Source of the DNA: Litomosoides sigmodontis
Taxonomy: Eukaryota; Nematoda; Chromadorea; Rhabditida; Onchocercidae
Length of the DNA: 64,000 nt
Assembly (NCBI GenBank): GCA_963070105.1
Contig: OY718803.1
Span: 7,855,823-7,919,822 of the forward strand
Reading direction: 5' to 3'
The position numbers and the translations under genes were made by a program. Positions 1 to 11,714 of the stretch are shown in pieces. The notes below the pieces were generated by a model, which worked only from the letters and a program-made list of their open reading frames with translations, was not told the DNA's origin and searched no databases. Position 1 is the stretch's first letter, and each line of letters starts with the position of its first letter.

Positions 1-2600
1 AAAGTAATGTGAAATGAATAAATAGCACTCTATTGATCGATATATCAAAAAAAAGACTTTCCTTGAAGGGGTTTACTAAAATGGTAAGTGTTCGTTTGGG
101 ACTACCAGAAAATTACCAGGAAATTCGTTATTCGTTACACTATACCACTTGTTGACGGTATAGTGGTAGACCGCACATATGGCGTAGTATCGATCTCCCG
201 AAGAAGTTTTTGGTAAAAAAAATCCCCACATAGAGAAAAGGCCAAAAAAAAACTAACTGTTTGAAACAGATTTTCCAATCCGAAAAAAGTCAAGAATTAA
301 AAAAAAGTTTTCAGGCAAACAGTTTAGCCATTTATTTCAATTTATTCAACCAGTTATACTGGCAAAGGAAGTTTGGAAGGACAAAAAAAAACGGAATGCA
401 GAAAATATTTGCAGTAATGGACTATAGTCACTTGTCTTAACATCAGAGTGTCCAAACAACAATCGGAAGTTAAAAGAGACTAAAGTACGAAACTAGTTGG
501 CTCTAAGTGAATTAGGCAATGGGTGAGGTCTCACCATTGGCTCTCATGATGCACCTGATTGCTGTTTGGACACTGGCGTACGCTAAGGTTGACTTGATAA
601 GATTGGAAAACAGTTGATTTACAATAATATAAAAAGAGATTAATAGACAAACCAATATCGATTTCTTTTCAGTGATAATGCGGGGAACTTCACTACCAAC
701 CCATGAGGTTGTACGCCGAATGATATACCACAGTTCACTGCTTGGAGTAGCGTATATCATGGCACGTTCACATACCACACGTACGTGACCCACTGATTTT
801 GCTGCAAACACAATGCGTTCAAACAAAAATAAATGTTACTATGCAGCTTCCATTTTCCACTCATTGCATACATCTTTGGAAAGAGTAACAATGAACTGAT
901 AAATCAGTGACAACAATCTTAATTGCATTACACAATCGTCGCTGGAAGTTCGGCAAACTCACTCTGTCACGGAGCGGGGAATGAATTTTATGAAATTTGT
1001 TCGGCGTAAGCACGTATTGCACTGCTCCTATGATGTTACGTTCTGTGTCAGAGAGGGTGACGTATGTCTGATCGATCGGTCACTGTTTTTTTAATCTCAC
1101 TTTCTCTCCATCCATCCATTCATTCATTCCTGGAGAAGTGGGGACAGTTGCTGCGCTAACAATAAAGGATGGTATTCAGGTTTTCTAAAATTCCGCCCTC
1201 TTCATTTTGTATTTTTATAAATAGAAGATGTTATTTGACATAGCACGTAGCACTAGTGGGGTACGATTCGGTCATAACACAATGCAGGATATAAAGGATA
1301 GATAGATTGATTAGACTGCTACTTCGCGCAGGATCATCATTTTCCATCCTCAGTACAGTACGAGTAATATGACGTAATCGTTAATGATTGTAACGATACA
1401 GTACATAAAATGATGATTTGTGATTTATAATTATAATTAGTAAAAGTTCTCAAAGAGGAAAGGAAAAACATTTTTATGAGAACAGAAAATTAGCTTTCCG
1501 CACAAAAGTCATTAACGTTTATGGAATGATATTTAATCGCTTTCGTAGACTTACATTCACGTAAGGCCTACGTATGCATGAGCAATCTATCAATTTGCCC
1601 AGTATACGGTATTACGAGAAGTGGACATTTAGTATCCGTTAATGAGAATAACGTCATTTACGCATGATGCATATCATAATGTGATGAGGGGTGCGTGAAG
1701 AAGCACTGCGGCGGGAGGGAGCGTTTGATTGCATTTTGAGAAATGTGTGAGTGCGAGAGGTTGAGGGTGGAGGGAGAGAAGGAAGAGAGCATGGTGGACA
1801 GATTGGAATAGCGCGTTGCTAGAAATTGAAAAGAAAAAGTTGGGAGAATTTTACTCTCTCAAAGTGTGAGAAGTATCGGGAAGAAACTGCTGCAGTCGCC
1901 ACAAGTGCGGTCTGCGACTTGTTACCACTGTCCGAATGACCACTGTCCGAATGACGGAGGCACCACGGGCGTTGCTGGGGAAAATCGTCCCACGAGGCGA
2001 GTGGTGAAGTAAGATGAATTTGCAAAATTAGGTCCAATTGAACTAACTTGATGTTATCGAAGTGGATAATTTAATTTAATGACAACGTGTTATCAGCGTG
2101 TTGAATATTCTTGTTTTTGCGATTTAACAAAGCCAAATGAGGCCTTTATTGTAACGAAATCCTCCCAACTATTGTTTTGTTCACGAAGGAAAGAGGGAGT
2201 GAAGGGAGGAAATCGATGGGTTCGTAGAAAAAATTCATTCAACTAATATGAGAAACAAGGATACGACATTGTTGCTGTAGTTGGGTAGATGTAACAAATC
2301 ACTTTTTGATTTACTTATTTACCTAAAATATGACTTGGCCAAGCTATTTCGTTCACTTTCTCAATGACACAGTTTTATTTTCGCTAACATTTCTTCGACA
2401 ATCTAGCTGATAGTTGTTTCTTGTAACATCGAACACGCCGTGTACATCATTTTTTAAATGTGACATTTATAGTGCGACAAGAGCGAATGACCTCTGCGAA
2501 AAGTACTGCATCGTTCAGCTAATTTGAAGAAGTTTTCTCTTCTACTCTCCCAGGAAGAAGAAACAAATTGATCATCCTTTGTTAGTCGATTGCACTCACT
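1..2600. other. Intergenic stretch, no supported gene
   Basis: I see no coding region with conserved content here. There is a 9-bp inverted repeat at 138-146/157-165 with a 10-base loop. There is also an exact 15-bp tandem duplication at 1925-1954, followed downstream by GC-richer DNA. The open frame at 512-826 on the minus strand matches no family I know and has no convincing splice context. Confidence 0.5.
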
Positions 2601-2621
2601 CTATCCTAAAATGGAGGTCAG

Positions 2622-3665
2622 GAGCAGCAGCTAATTTTATCTGGCGGTCAAGAAATTCAAACACTCAATGACAGTTATGAATTAGACAAGCAAGGTGATG
2701 AAAGCAGTCAAGATGAGAAATCTAGATATGCGACAGAAGATCGACCCTTAACAGGTAGAGAAGATGACATGTGAGCCATCTTGTTTAAAATTTCATAAAC
2801 TTTAGCACATTTCATTCCCATTCCTTTCCATCCATTTCTCTTCTCAATAATCGACGAAATTGTTGCATTTTTCATTCATTTCAGATTTTTACCTCTTTAT
2901 TGCCGTCGAAATGTGAAGCTTTTGGGTATCATTTTCTTTCGGTTTATTACGGGCGGTTGCCTAATGCGGACGGTGTTACTACAACTGTAACTATGAAAAT
3001 TAAGGTAAATCCTTAATTATTTTCATTTTTATACACTCAATCTTTAATTTTTTTTTGCTCCAACAAAATATATTTGTATGCATTTAAAGAAATTTTCGGT
3101 TATCCAGAGCTTCCTGTAGAAATATTCCTTCATTCACTCAAAGAAATGATAATAGCAATAACTAATGTAAAAATGAATATAATTTTTTTGAAATGATATG
3201 ATGATGTCGAGTATTTCGAGTATCATTTTTGTCCAATTTGCGACTTTCATGTAAAATTACTTTATTGTATACATCTAAAATTGACATGTAATATTGCAAT
3301 ATTTTATACAGCTATTGCAATGTTCGGTGTTGAATCATTTGATATTTATTTTTAGTTGTATAGAAAGCAATGTAAGATTACCAAAGATTTATTCAACTGA
3401 TCCACCTTTCCAATTTCATTCCTCCTGGATATGAATTTCATTTCGAAACGAGATCTTTGGGAGGACAATTTGGGTGCCTCTCTTTTCCTTTAAAAAAATG
3501 TTTCACGCTTTTGTAATATATTCCTTTATCATGATAATTCATTTTTTTCAGGTTCCACGTTTAGCGCAACCACTGAAAATTTTGCAGCGACTTATGTCTT
3601 TCCATTACGATATTTTGAAAATACTTAGAATATTGATTGAATTAGCATACAATATATCGAGATTC
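2622..3665 (+). other. Possible uncharacterised coding blocks
   Basis: Two blocks look coding. Block 2622-2754 is an acidic, glutamine-rich open frame ending at a GT donor. Block 2885-3004 follows a good TTTCAG acceptor, is open for exactly 40 codons and ends AAG|gtaaat. An open frame also follows a TTTTTTCAG acceptor at about 3550 and runs to a stop near 3677. The phases of these blocks do not join cleanly, and I recognise no family. This may be a real, diverged gene or a set of chance open frames. Confidence 0.2.
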
Positions 3666-3897
3666 GTTGAAATGTGAAAGCTGAGTGCATTTCAGTTTTA
3701 TCTATATATTTCAGAAAAACAGCACAGATTAACAGTTATGTTACGAATGAATATATAAAACCAAGGAATCATAAAACGATTACCCAAAACACAGTGTCAA
3801 ATAACAGCATACGTAACATTACTGCTAGAGCAACCGGATGCTGTAGTGTTATCAGCTTTGCGAAATTTCGTTTAAACTGCGGAGTTCGAAAAACCAA

Positions 3898-5271
3898 TCA
3901 GCATTTGCGTAAGTATCTGTTAATTATGTCATGAAGGGCAACCTCCAAAGCCTCGTTAGTTCCCTTTAATTCCAATACAACTGCTTTCGACCACATGAAA
4001 TATTCTTTTACTCTTTGTGCATTCCAACCAACTGGAGTAGCACGCTCCAAATCCCGCAGATTATAAAGTTTGTCCGCGAGGTGAATCAATTTTGCCTGAA
4101 ATATACCGTATTAGTATATTCATGAAATGTATAACTTAAAAAAGAAAAACTGCTCAGTTCCATATTACTAGACCGCCATATTGCCAAATTCAATTACTTT
4201 CATTCAATTTCTATCTCCATTTTTTTTTAAACGCTCAATACGCACTGTCTTCATGAGATGCTCGTATATCATTAGTTTGAGAATCTATGCAATGCATCTT
4301 CGAATATTTACAACTGAAAATCATGCGATACAAAAAATGACACTGCTGAAACACCGAATTAAGAAAAAACGATACAGCTCGGAACAACAACTTTTACTCC
4401 TCGTAAATTTTTGGTGTTTAGTCTTTGTATACTGAGTAATATACGTTATATACTGATAAGCATTTCATTTGGTTGTACTCAATCAAAGAGTTTTTCTCGA
4501 GATAAGTCACCTTTCGAAAGAAATATAAAATACGATATAGTCCAAATCAATGAGCAGAAAATACATAAATCTGTCCTTTCCCTTCCTTCTTTGACATATC
4601 AAATTTCAAATTAACCTTATGTGAATGTCTTGCTGCATTTTCGACTTGTAACTGTTTCCGTACGGCAACTGGTAGATTCTTATCATCCGTGCATTCCTGC
4701 ACAATTCGGCTAATCTGAAATTGAAATTGACAAATCTTGTCCCATCAACTATTTTTTTTCAGTTAACAAAAAGCATTTAAGCATGAAAAGTACCTCTTCG
4801 CCGAATAAGCCACTGATTTCCTGGAAAGTAGTAGCTGTATCTTCAACAGTATCATGCAGTAATGCCGCTGCAATCGTCGCACTATCCGTCACACCAGCTT
4901 CAGAAGTTAATATACTCGCAACACCTGAAACAAGTTCGAAGTGTCCCGATTTTTCATTTAATGCCATAATGTAAAACGCAGGAATGACAATAAGTGTCCC
5001 AGAAGCAACCAGTTGAAGGGTAACGACGAAACGAGCCTAACTATCAAGTGCAGCACTGTTCGGTAGCACAGATACATTCAGTCACCAACAGCTATACACT
5101 TCTCCACTCCAAAACCAAATATATTGCTAGCTGAAGAGTTACTATATGTCAAACTACTAACTCACCAATGGGATGATTGATGTACGGAGTTTGTGCAGCA
5201 TCTTTTCGTCTCTGAAAGCGATGACGTTCAGCTGCAAAATTACACGCTTTGATGACAGTACATACGTCCAT
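3898..5271 (-). CDS. MESH1: MESH1-type (p)ppGpp / NADPH hydrolase, HD domain
   Basis: Metazoan SpoT homologue 1 (HDDC3 family), the animal single-domain relative of bacterial SpoT. Known family members remove the 3'-pyrophosphate of ppGpp in vitro, and the human enzyme dephosphorylates NADPH. Four exons on the complement, 5271-5166, 4924-4794, 4714-4616 and 4095-3898, join in phase to 177 residues, close to the human 179. Metal and catalytic residues are visible: H33 in the INHP motif, H59-D60 and E63-D64 in HDTVED, and D120 in [10 protein letters not shown]. These correspond to human H35, H61/D62 and D122 with an offset of two, so the enzyme should be active. The ATG at 5271 is the first in frame and gives the usual N-terminus. 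The gene is divergent from DEK, with 422 bp between start codons. Confidence 0.93.
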
Positions 5272-5693
5272 ACCTAATACACTAATAACACAATCCAACG
5301 CATACTTACATTACGTATAACGAATACTCTTCTCGGGATTGTAGTTTTCATATCGCGCAAGCGACAAGCTGATGAGTGGGCTACGATGACATGTTACATT
5401 TGGTACGGATGATCAGGGCGGGTCTTCTTTTTAAAATGTGACGGCTTGGCGGGACACGGGAGGGGGTAGACTTAAATCCTAGTTCCGAGGAGCTCAAGGT
5501 TGAAGGGATTTCAGGTTTTGTATATCTCCGGACTTGGTGTGTTTCGGACTGATTCTCGAAGTGAGATATATATTCCTTTTTTTTGTCCTCTCCGTTCCTT
5601 AATATTTCTCGTAGTAATCGAGCAAGCTGATGTAATTCACTTTAATCGTGTTTTACAGTTGGTGAGACAGACTAATAAGTTGTATGTGTTACG
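5272..5693. promoter_or_regulatory. Shared upstream region of MESH1 and DEK
   Basis: This 422-bp gap separates the divergent start codons of MESH1 (-) and DEK (+), so it must hold the promoters and 5' leaders of both. A TTTTACAG at about 5650-5657 could be a leader 3' splice site for DEK. I did not recognise a specific factor site. Confidence 0.45.
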
Positions 5694-6591
5694 ATGGCCG
5701 ACGATTATAAGGATGGAGCTGATAATCAGGCAAGAACATTTATCGTATTAAGGTTATATATAATATAGTTGTCATTAGCATCTAAGCATAAATTCATAAG
5801 CTTGAAATTTCGTCATAATGATGGCGGTATAATTTTGGAAAGGGATCTTATGGAGGAACTTATGAACAGTAAAAATGCTGGCCAATGAGGAATCTGTTAT
5901 GATTTGAATATTCAGGAAACATTTCTCGAATACGCTTTTTGAAATTAACATTTTACGTATATACTTTAAGTTGCATTGTCAAAGTTCTAACTTCTGTGCT
6001 TTAGAGGAATAAAGGGTCAAAAGATGAAAGAAATGAAGAAGACCTTGTTAATGACTGTGAACATGAAAGATCAATAGATTATATGGGGGAAAACGAAGTG
6101 AATGCTGGGGGAGGCGATAAAGAGAGTACTGAAGTAAAGGAAATATCATATTCCGAACCATTAACGGAACATTGGGACGGGAGTGGAAGTGAGGCGAATG
6201 AGAAGATAAACGAGCTAGAAGAAACCACAGAAGCAGCTGAAGAGGAAAAACCGGAGGATGTAAAAATGGATTCTCATGAAGAGGAAAAACCAAAGTTTGT
6301 AGAACGAGGTTCCCCTGAAGAGGAAAAACCGAGGTCTATAGAAAGAGATTTACCTGAAGAAGAAAAACCGAAGCCTGTACAAAGAGAATCACTTGAAGAG
6401 GAAAAACCGAAGTATGTGGAAAGAGTTTTCTCTGAAGTGGAAAAGCCAAAACTTGTAAAAAGTGGTTTCCGCGAAGAAGGGAAACCGAAACCTATAAAAA
6501 GAGGTATCGCTTCTGTTGAAGACTTCTTTTGTAATTTTTAAATCAATGTATAATTTTTGAGGAAAATAGTGAACATGATAGCTTAACTTTG

Positions 6592-6640
<49 letters not shown>

Positions 6641-8904
6641 ACATTAACTAGTGTTTACCATTGTTATTCGACTTATAGGCCTTCTTGATGAGCCAGTTGT
6701 AAGGGAAGGAAAAAGGCAACGTTATACGGTGGAAAGACTTGCGGCTATCTCGTCTCCACCACCAAGGAAAGCATCTTTGGATGCTGTTGGATCTGGAACT
6801 TCTCTAGGTGACATTGAATTCGGTAATATTTTTGTTTGGGAACAGTAATGAAATTACGGTTATTGTACGGATTGTCGAACACTACTATGTTGCATTTCAT
6901 TCTCTCAAAATAACCTTCACGTATCGGTTTCTAGAAGAAATATCGTAAAATGCAGTTTGAAAAACTGCTTAATCTAATTTTTTAAGCTTTACAAGTTTTC
7001 CTTTGGTTATAATATTGTCTGCTATTCTTTGTCTTTTAGTGAATATTAGCATTTCCAAAGCACAAAATGAGACGTTGAAGTGGCTTCATAGGCTATGTTA
7101 CGGCACTCCTGGGACAGCAACATCAAGAAAAAGAGATCTTAGAAGATTTAACGGTTTTGCATTTGATGAAAAGAGTATTGATTTCGAAAAGAAGAAAGCA
7201 ACTGCAATGAAGCTTACAAATAATGAGGTGTTCAATCGGAAGTTTTAATAGCTTCAGAAGCTTGGTGCTCACAACATAGGTATTTTGTGTACCGTGCATA
7301 GATATGTGATAGTATAAAGCTTAAAATAAACGCTATAGTAAGCATAATTTTCCAGTAGAAGCTTAAGATTTTTGTTGAATGACCAAATGTAATCTCTTGT
7401 GGGTGTATGTTACAATGTCATATCGCGTCCTGGTTTCTGAGATATATTTAACTGAAATATAGTATTTGGACCACAAAAATCACGAGTTTCTTTTGGAAAA
7501 CAGTACACATAGTTTATTACTAAGAGATACTTTTTACATGCTGCAGTAAGGTGACTACTTTTCATAAGAATAAAATGCTTAAATGATTTTGATGGTAGTG
7601 ATGCTATTTTGTCATTTCAGTTACATATGATTGGAAGAGTTCTGGGTTCGGAAAGAGGACATACAAAGGAAGAAACAGTAAGTATAATTGTAAATTAATG
7701 GGCTTACTTCTCTTTTTTAAGGCATATAGGTATCTGAATTCATGAACTCAGTGTTTGAGAATTTTACTTTTGCGGAATGGAAGGTAATGTTTTAGATAGA
7801 AAAGTTCTATTATACAAACGTATTTAAGGTGAAGAACGTCCTGCATTTCTTACAAAAACCAGAAGATAAGGGCAAGAAAATCATATCAGGAAAGAAGCGA
7901 AGGAGTTCTTCAAAGTCGGAGAAAAAAACGAAAAGAAGCAAAAGTGAGAAAAAAGGTATCTGTATGCCTTTCTAATGGAATAGAAACACATAGGTTGAGT
8001 AGGTTGTGTCATGCGGGCTTTTTTTAGGAAACAAGAAAAGTATGAAGAAATCAAACGAAGAGTCAAGTGAAAATTGCGACGCTGGTCATAGTGGAGTAGA
8101 ATCTAGTCATGATGGAGATTCAGATGAAAAGAAATCAGGATCAATAAATACACTAAAAAATCACCCGGAGAAAATGAAGGGTTCCGGCGAATTAACTTCC
8201 ATTTCTAAAAGCGCTGCAAAACAGGTTTTTTATCTTTTATCTTGTTGTCAAATCCTTTCATCTCAACCAGAATTAATATTAAGAGGTGTTTGGGAGTGGT
8301 TTAGTTTCGAATTTGGTTGGATACTTCTTATGACTTTTATATTAAATGGTGGATTTCATTCAACAGCGTCAAATATAATAATGTAAATATTTCTCTTTTA
8401 TTAAGGAGGATCCAACTTGGGGAGACGGTGGACCTTCGAATGTGGAGGTGGAAACTACTATCAATGAAATACTTCGTACCGTGGATTTGGTGAACTGCAC
8501 GATGAAAGAAATGTGTGAAAGGGTAAGGATTTCGATTATAATGGACCCAAAATTGGTTAGTGCTATATAAAACATTGTAGGAAATAGTTTTATGAGACTG
8601 CTTCAAGTCGAACTTGGCTGACCATTATGTAAGCGGCAATTAAACTTAACAAAACTGACCAAGGCACACGTCACTTGGACCCAATATCTTGTATAGCCGA
8701 ACAGTCGACTAGTAAATTAGAAAAAGCTAACCGTAACTGGACAGAGCCAATAAGTCGTACCAGGAGGAAGATCTCGTTAACTCTTGTTCAAAAAGTTAGT
8801 GTTTGTAGATTGCGGAGAAGTTCCCAAATTTGGATATGACGACTTATAAAAGTGCATTAAAAGAACGCGTGAAAGCAGCTTTAGAGAAAATGGAGGATTC
8901 ATGA
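5694..8904 (+). CDS. dek: DEK chromatin protein
   Basis: DEK is an abundant nuclear protein that binds DNA and histones and acts in chromatin structure and splicing. Exons 5694-5729, 6005-6503, 6679-6822, 7040-7227, 7621-7677, 7730-7783, 7829-7955, 8028-8224, 8406-8522 and 8809-8904 join to 504 residues with every phase consistent. Exon 2 is acidic and carries seven copies of a 13-residue EEEKP repeat. Exons 3-4 hold the DEK signature (VVREGKRQRYTVERL, then a GTPGT core), exons 5-7 the SAP-like region and a Lys/Ser-rich linker, and exons 9-10 the C-terminal DEK_C helical domain (about residues 434-504). The first intron appears to use a GC donor (CAG|gcaaga). A GT donor at 5753 would put exon 2 out of frame. 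The second intron contains a TA microsatellite. Confidence 0.92.
6239..6503 (+). repeat. Coding minisatellite, 39-bp unit x7
   Basis: Seven head-to-tail copies of a 13-codon unit beginning E-E-E-K-P lie inside DEK exon 2. Later copies drift (EVEKP, EEGKP) and the last is cut by the exon end. The unit keeps frame and a Glu/Lys/Pro character, so it encodes an elongated charged segment before the DEK core. Confidence 0.85.
6596..6639. repeat. TA dinucleotide microsatellite
   Basis: An uninterrupted TA run in the second DEK intron, just before the exon 3 acceptor region. Confidence 0.95.
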
Positions 8905-9971
8905 GACCACTGCTTTTTGCTGATCTCGCAGTTGTATTAAATTTTTCAGTCGTTATCTTCAAAGTTTGCTTCATTCAACATTGCATTCAGATTTTAATGG
9001 CCACTATCACGAGCCCCAAAAGAATTCTATTGACCTCATCGCACGTTTTCATTGTAATCATAGTATTCTCCTTATGTTTGAATAATAGAATTTGCATAAC
9101 ATGATATCATCAAAGACACTCGTCTTAAAATTCATTGTAAAGTCGTTAAATCCTAACATAGATCTTATCATCCGAATGTTACTGTCATCAGATTTATAGC
9201 TATTGTTTGAAAACATACTGTGTTTCAATCTCAGAAATGTTGTTTCAGATAATTGTATATAGCTTCACTTTTAACTAACACTTTGAGTAACCTTAATTTG
9301 TATGAATCTTTACTTTGCATTATTAAATAGAGATATCAGAACAATTGGTCTGCTTAATCTCAACTTCTGCTGTTGACAGTATCGCCACTATTCCACTGGT
9401 ACTGTTTAATTTAGCTGTAATTACTGCAGTGTTCGAAACTATTACGTCCATTACGTTTTTACGTCCGTTTGCGTCCATTACGTTTACTAACCCAACATCG
9501 AGATAAAATCGGCATTCTGCGATAGCAAGATTTTGCGCTTTCAACTGTTTCATACATATTTAGGATGCATCCGGTATGTCAACGATTTTGTGGGAGATCG
9601 AACACTTAGTATGGTGCTGGGTATGTTTAACAGAAACACAAAAATTTCAGAATTCGAAATGATAATATATACTGGTTCCTTTAAGATAACGTTCTTTTAA
9701 GAGTTTAAGCGTAACGATTAAATTTTTTTTTTAATATTCATTACCGTTGTATATAAAAAGATGGTAAGGGTTCACAATTTTTGAAAGCAGCAGACTCCAG
9801 AATGGCACAGCTGACATTTGCACAAATTTCGATAACATGATATATTTGTGCATAAATATAACGAGAACAACTGAATTATTTCCAGTAGATGTTATGCTTG
9901 ACTGTGACAAACTTTCGCTATAAAACATCGGCTAATTAATTGCATATGTCATTCGTTATGCAAGTGGAAAT
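8905..9971. other. Convergent 3' intergenic region
   Basis: This lies between the stops of DEK (+) and ubxn-1 (-) and should hold both 3' UTRs. An open frame at 9323-9553 on the minus strand has no family match and no splice support. Nothing else was recognised. Confidence 0.6.
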
Positions 9972-11714
9972 CTATCGGGTATTACGCGTAACAACCATAT
10001 TTGCAGAAGGCATCAGCCCTGGAAATCACAGTTCAAGCTATAAGATGAAAATGGCAGGCACAAACTATTTACCAAAGTAACATCTGAAAACGTACCAAGA
10101 ACTTTGATGGGTGCCTCCATATCTTCATCAGTAAATATTTTCCGAGGGAATGGAGTCATGAGAGTAAAGGGGATACCGTCCATTGTATCCTTACCGTGCA
10201 TTTCAACCCATAAGCGCACATGAGATAATGGTTCATCTGACTATAAAATAGCAGAAGTTCGAAGAGGAGTAGCAATTTCGTTAAATCTGTGTAGCAGTTA
10301 ACTGGGCAGCAATTTTTTAAGTTTAAAAGTTCATACTCGCAGTCACTGAACTACGACCAGGACTTCCATCATTGACCATACCGCCATACTAAAGCTAAAC
10401 TTACTTTAAACTTCTCTCTGATAATTGCACCATTAAGTAATCGTACTTGTATTTGACAAAACCCATCATCCTTTACTGAAGATGTGCTGTTTACCGTAGG
10501 CAATAGTGAATTAACTGCTGTCGACTGTGACGGCAGTATTTGTTCAGCTTGCTTACGAGCTTCTCGATCCAAGCGAATTTGTTCCAACACACGTTTGCGT
10601 GCTTCCATTTCCTTAACATAGTTCATAAGTGGTGCTACGATATACTTGCATTTTAAACTTTTCCAAAGACAACTTCACGCTTTTCACGTTTTTTTTCTTC
10701 CAACATTTTCTTCATTTGCATTTCTTTTCTTTCCTCCTCCACTTTTGCCATTGATTTTCCTTCTAGACGACGGCGTTTTTCCTACAATACAGTCATTTTC
10801 CAAGCAATCTAAAATTCGACTTCAAATAAATTATGTTTGAAAGACCTACGAAGACAAATACCGACTTTTTCTAGGGTTTCCTTCCTCTCTTCGTCTTCCT
10901 TTTTTGCTCTTGCTTCCTTCAGTTTCTTTTGCAGAGATGCTAGTCTTTCTTTCTTCTCTTCTTCTGTTAATGGCTTTACAGCTTCCGTTGACTCACTGAA
11001 CGCTTCATGTTTTGTGCGTGCTGCGTGGAACATAACAGCTTGATCATCAGCCAATTGTTTCCCACATCTAAAAAGTCTGGTGTGTGAAGTGGTTCACCTG
11101 TTGAAGTCATGAGAAATCACTAAAGGACGAAGTTGCATGCATAACTAGTCGAATACTGGTTGGTAAAGTGTGTACCGACTTGAAAAAAATTCACTTTGCT
11201 GATGCACAGATATTATTCCTCTTTAATACCGCCCTTGTTCGTTACGGGTACGTTGAATTCTACCATCCATTATAACTAATCGTTTAGCTTCATATACAAA
11301 GAATTATCAAGCATGCATACACATCGCATTTGAACGACATTGCTTGTGGAACTTCAGTAGATGATGGCTTCGATGGTTCTTCCTCTTCAGCAAATTCAAC
11401 TATCGAAGACTCCTCTTCCGGTGGTTGTAACTGAGCAGTTTTCGATGGATTTGCATCACTATCCTTTTGATGGGCCGCTATCCATTCCACTGCTTCAATC
11501 AACCCTGTTTCACCGGTTTCTCTTAACGCTTTTTCGCTAAAAAATAATGAAGTTAACACAAAGTCTGAATTCCTTCGGCAAATTCTTCCAGCAATTTGCA
11601 TCCTTCTATTTTACTGCCATGGAAGTCATCGGTAACAAAGTTTTTAGAAAAAATGAAAACATACGCAACGTCATGAGGAAAACCCATCTCTTTCAGCTGA
11701 TCCAGCATCGACAT
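9972..11714 (-). CDS. ubxn-1: UBX domain protein UBXN-1 (SAKS1), UBA-ZnF-UBX
   Basis: A p97/CDC-48 adaptor that links ubiquitylated clients to the segregase. Exons on the complement, 11714-11665, 11536-11321, 11067-10866, 10781-10679 (or 10688), 10634-10405, 10240-10096 and 10018-9972, give about 330 residues. The N-terminus is a UBA domain (MSMLDQLKEMGF, about residues 1-40). Next comes a C2H2-type finger, C87-x2-C90-x12-H103-x5-H109, split by an intron. A long charged helix follows, and the C-terminal UBX domain starts at CQIQVRLLNG and contains the TPFPRKIF loop. Human UBXN1 lacks the finger, as I recall its sequence. The donor of exon 4 is ambiguous: two in-phase GTGAA sites lie 9 bases apart. 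Confidence 0.92.
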
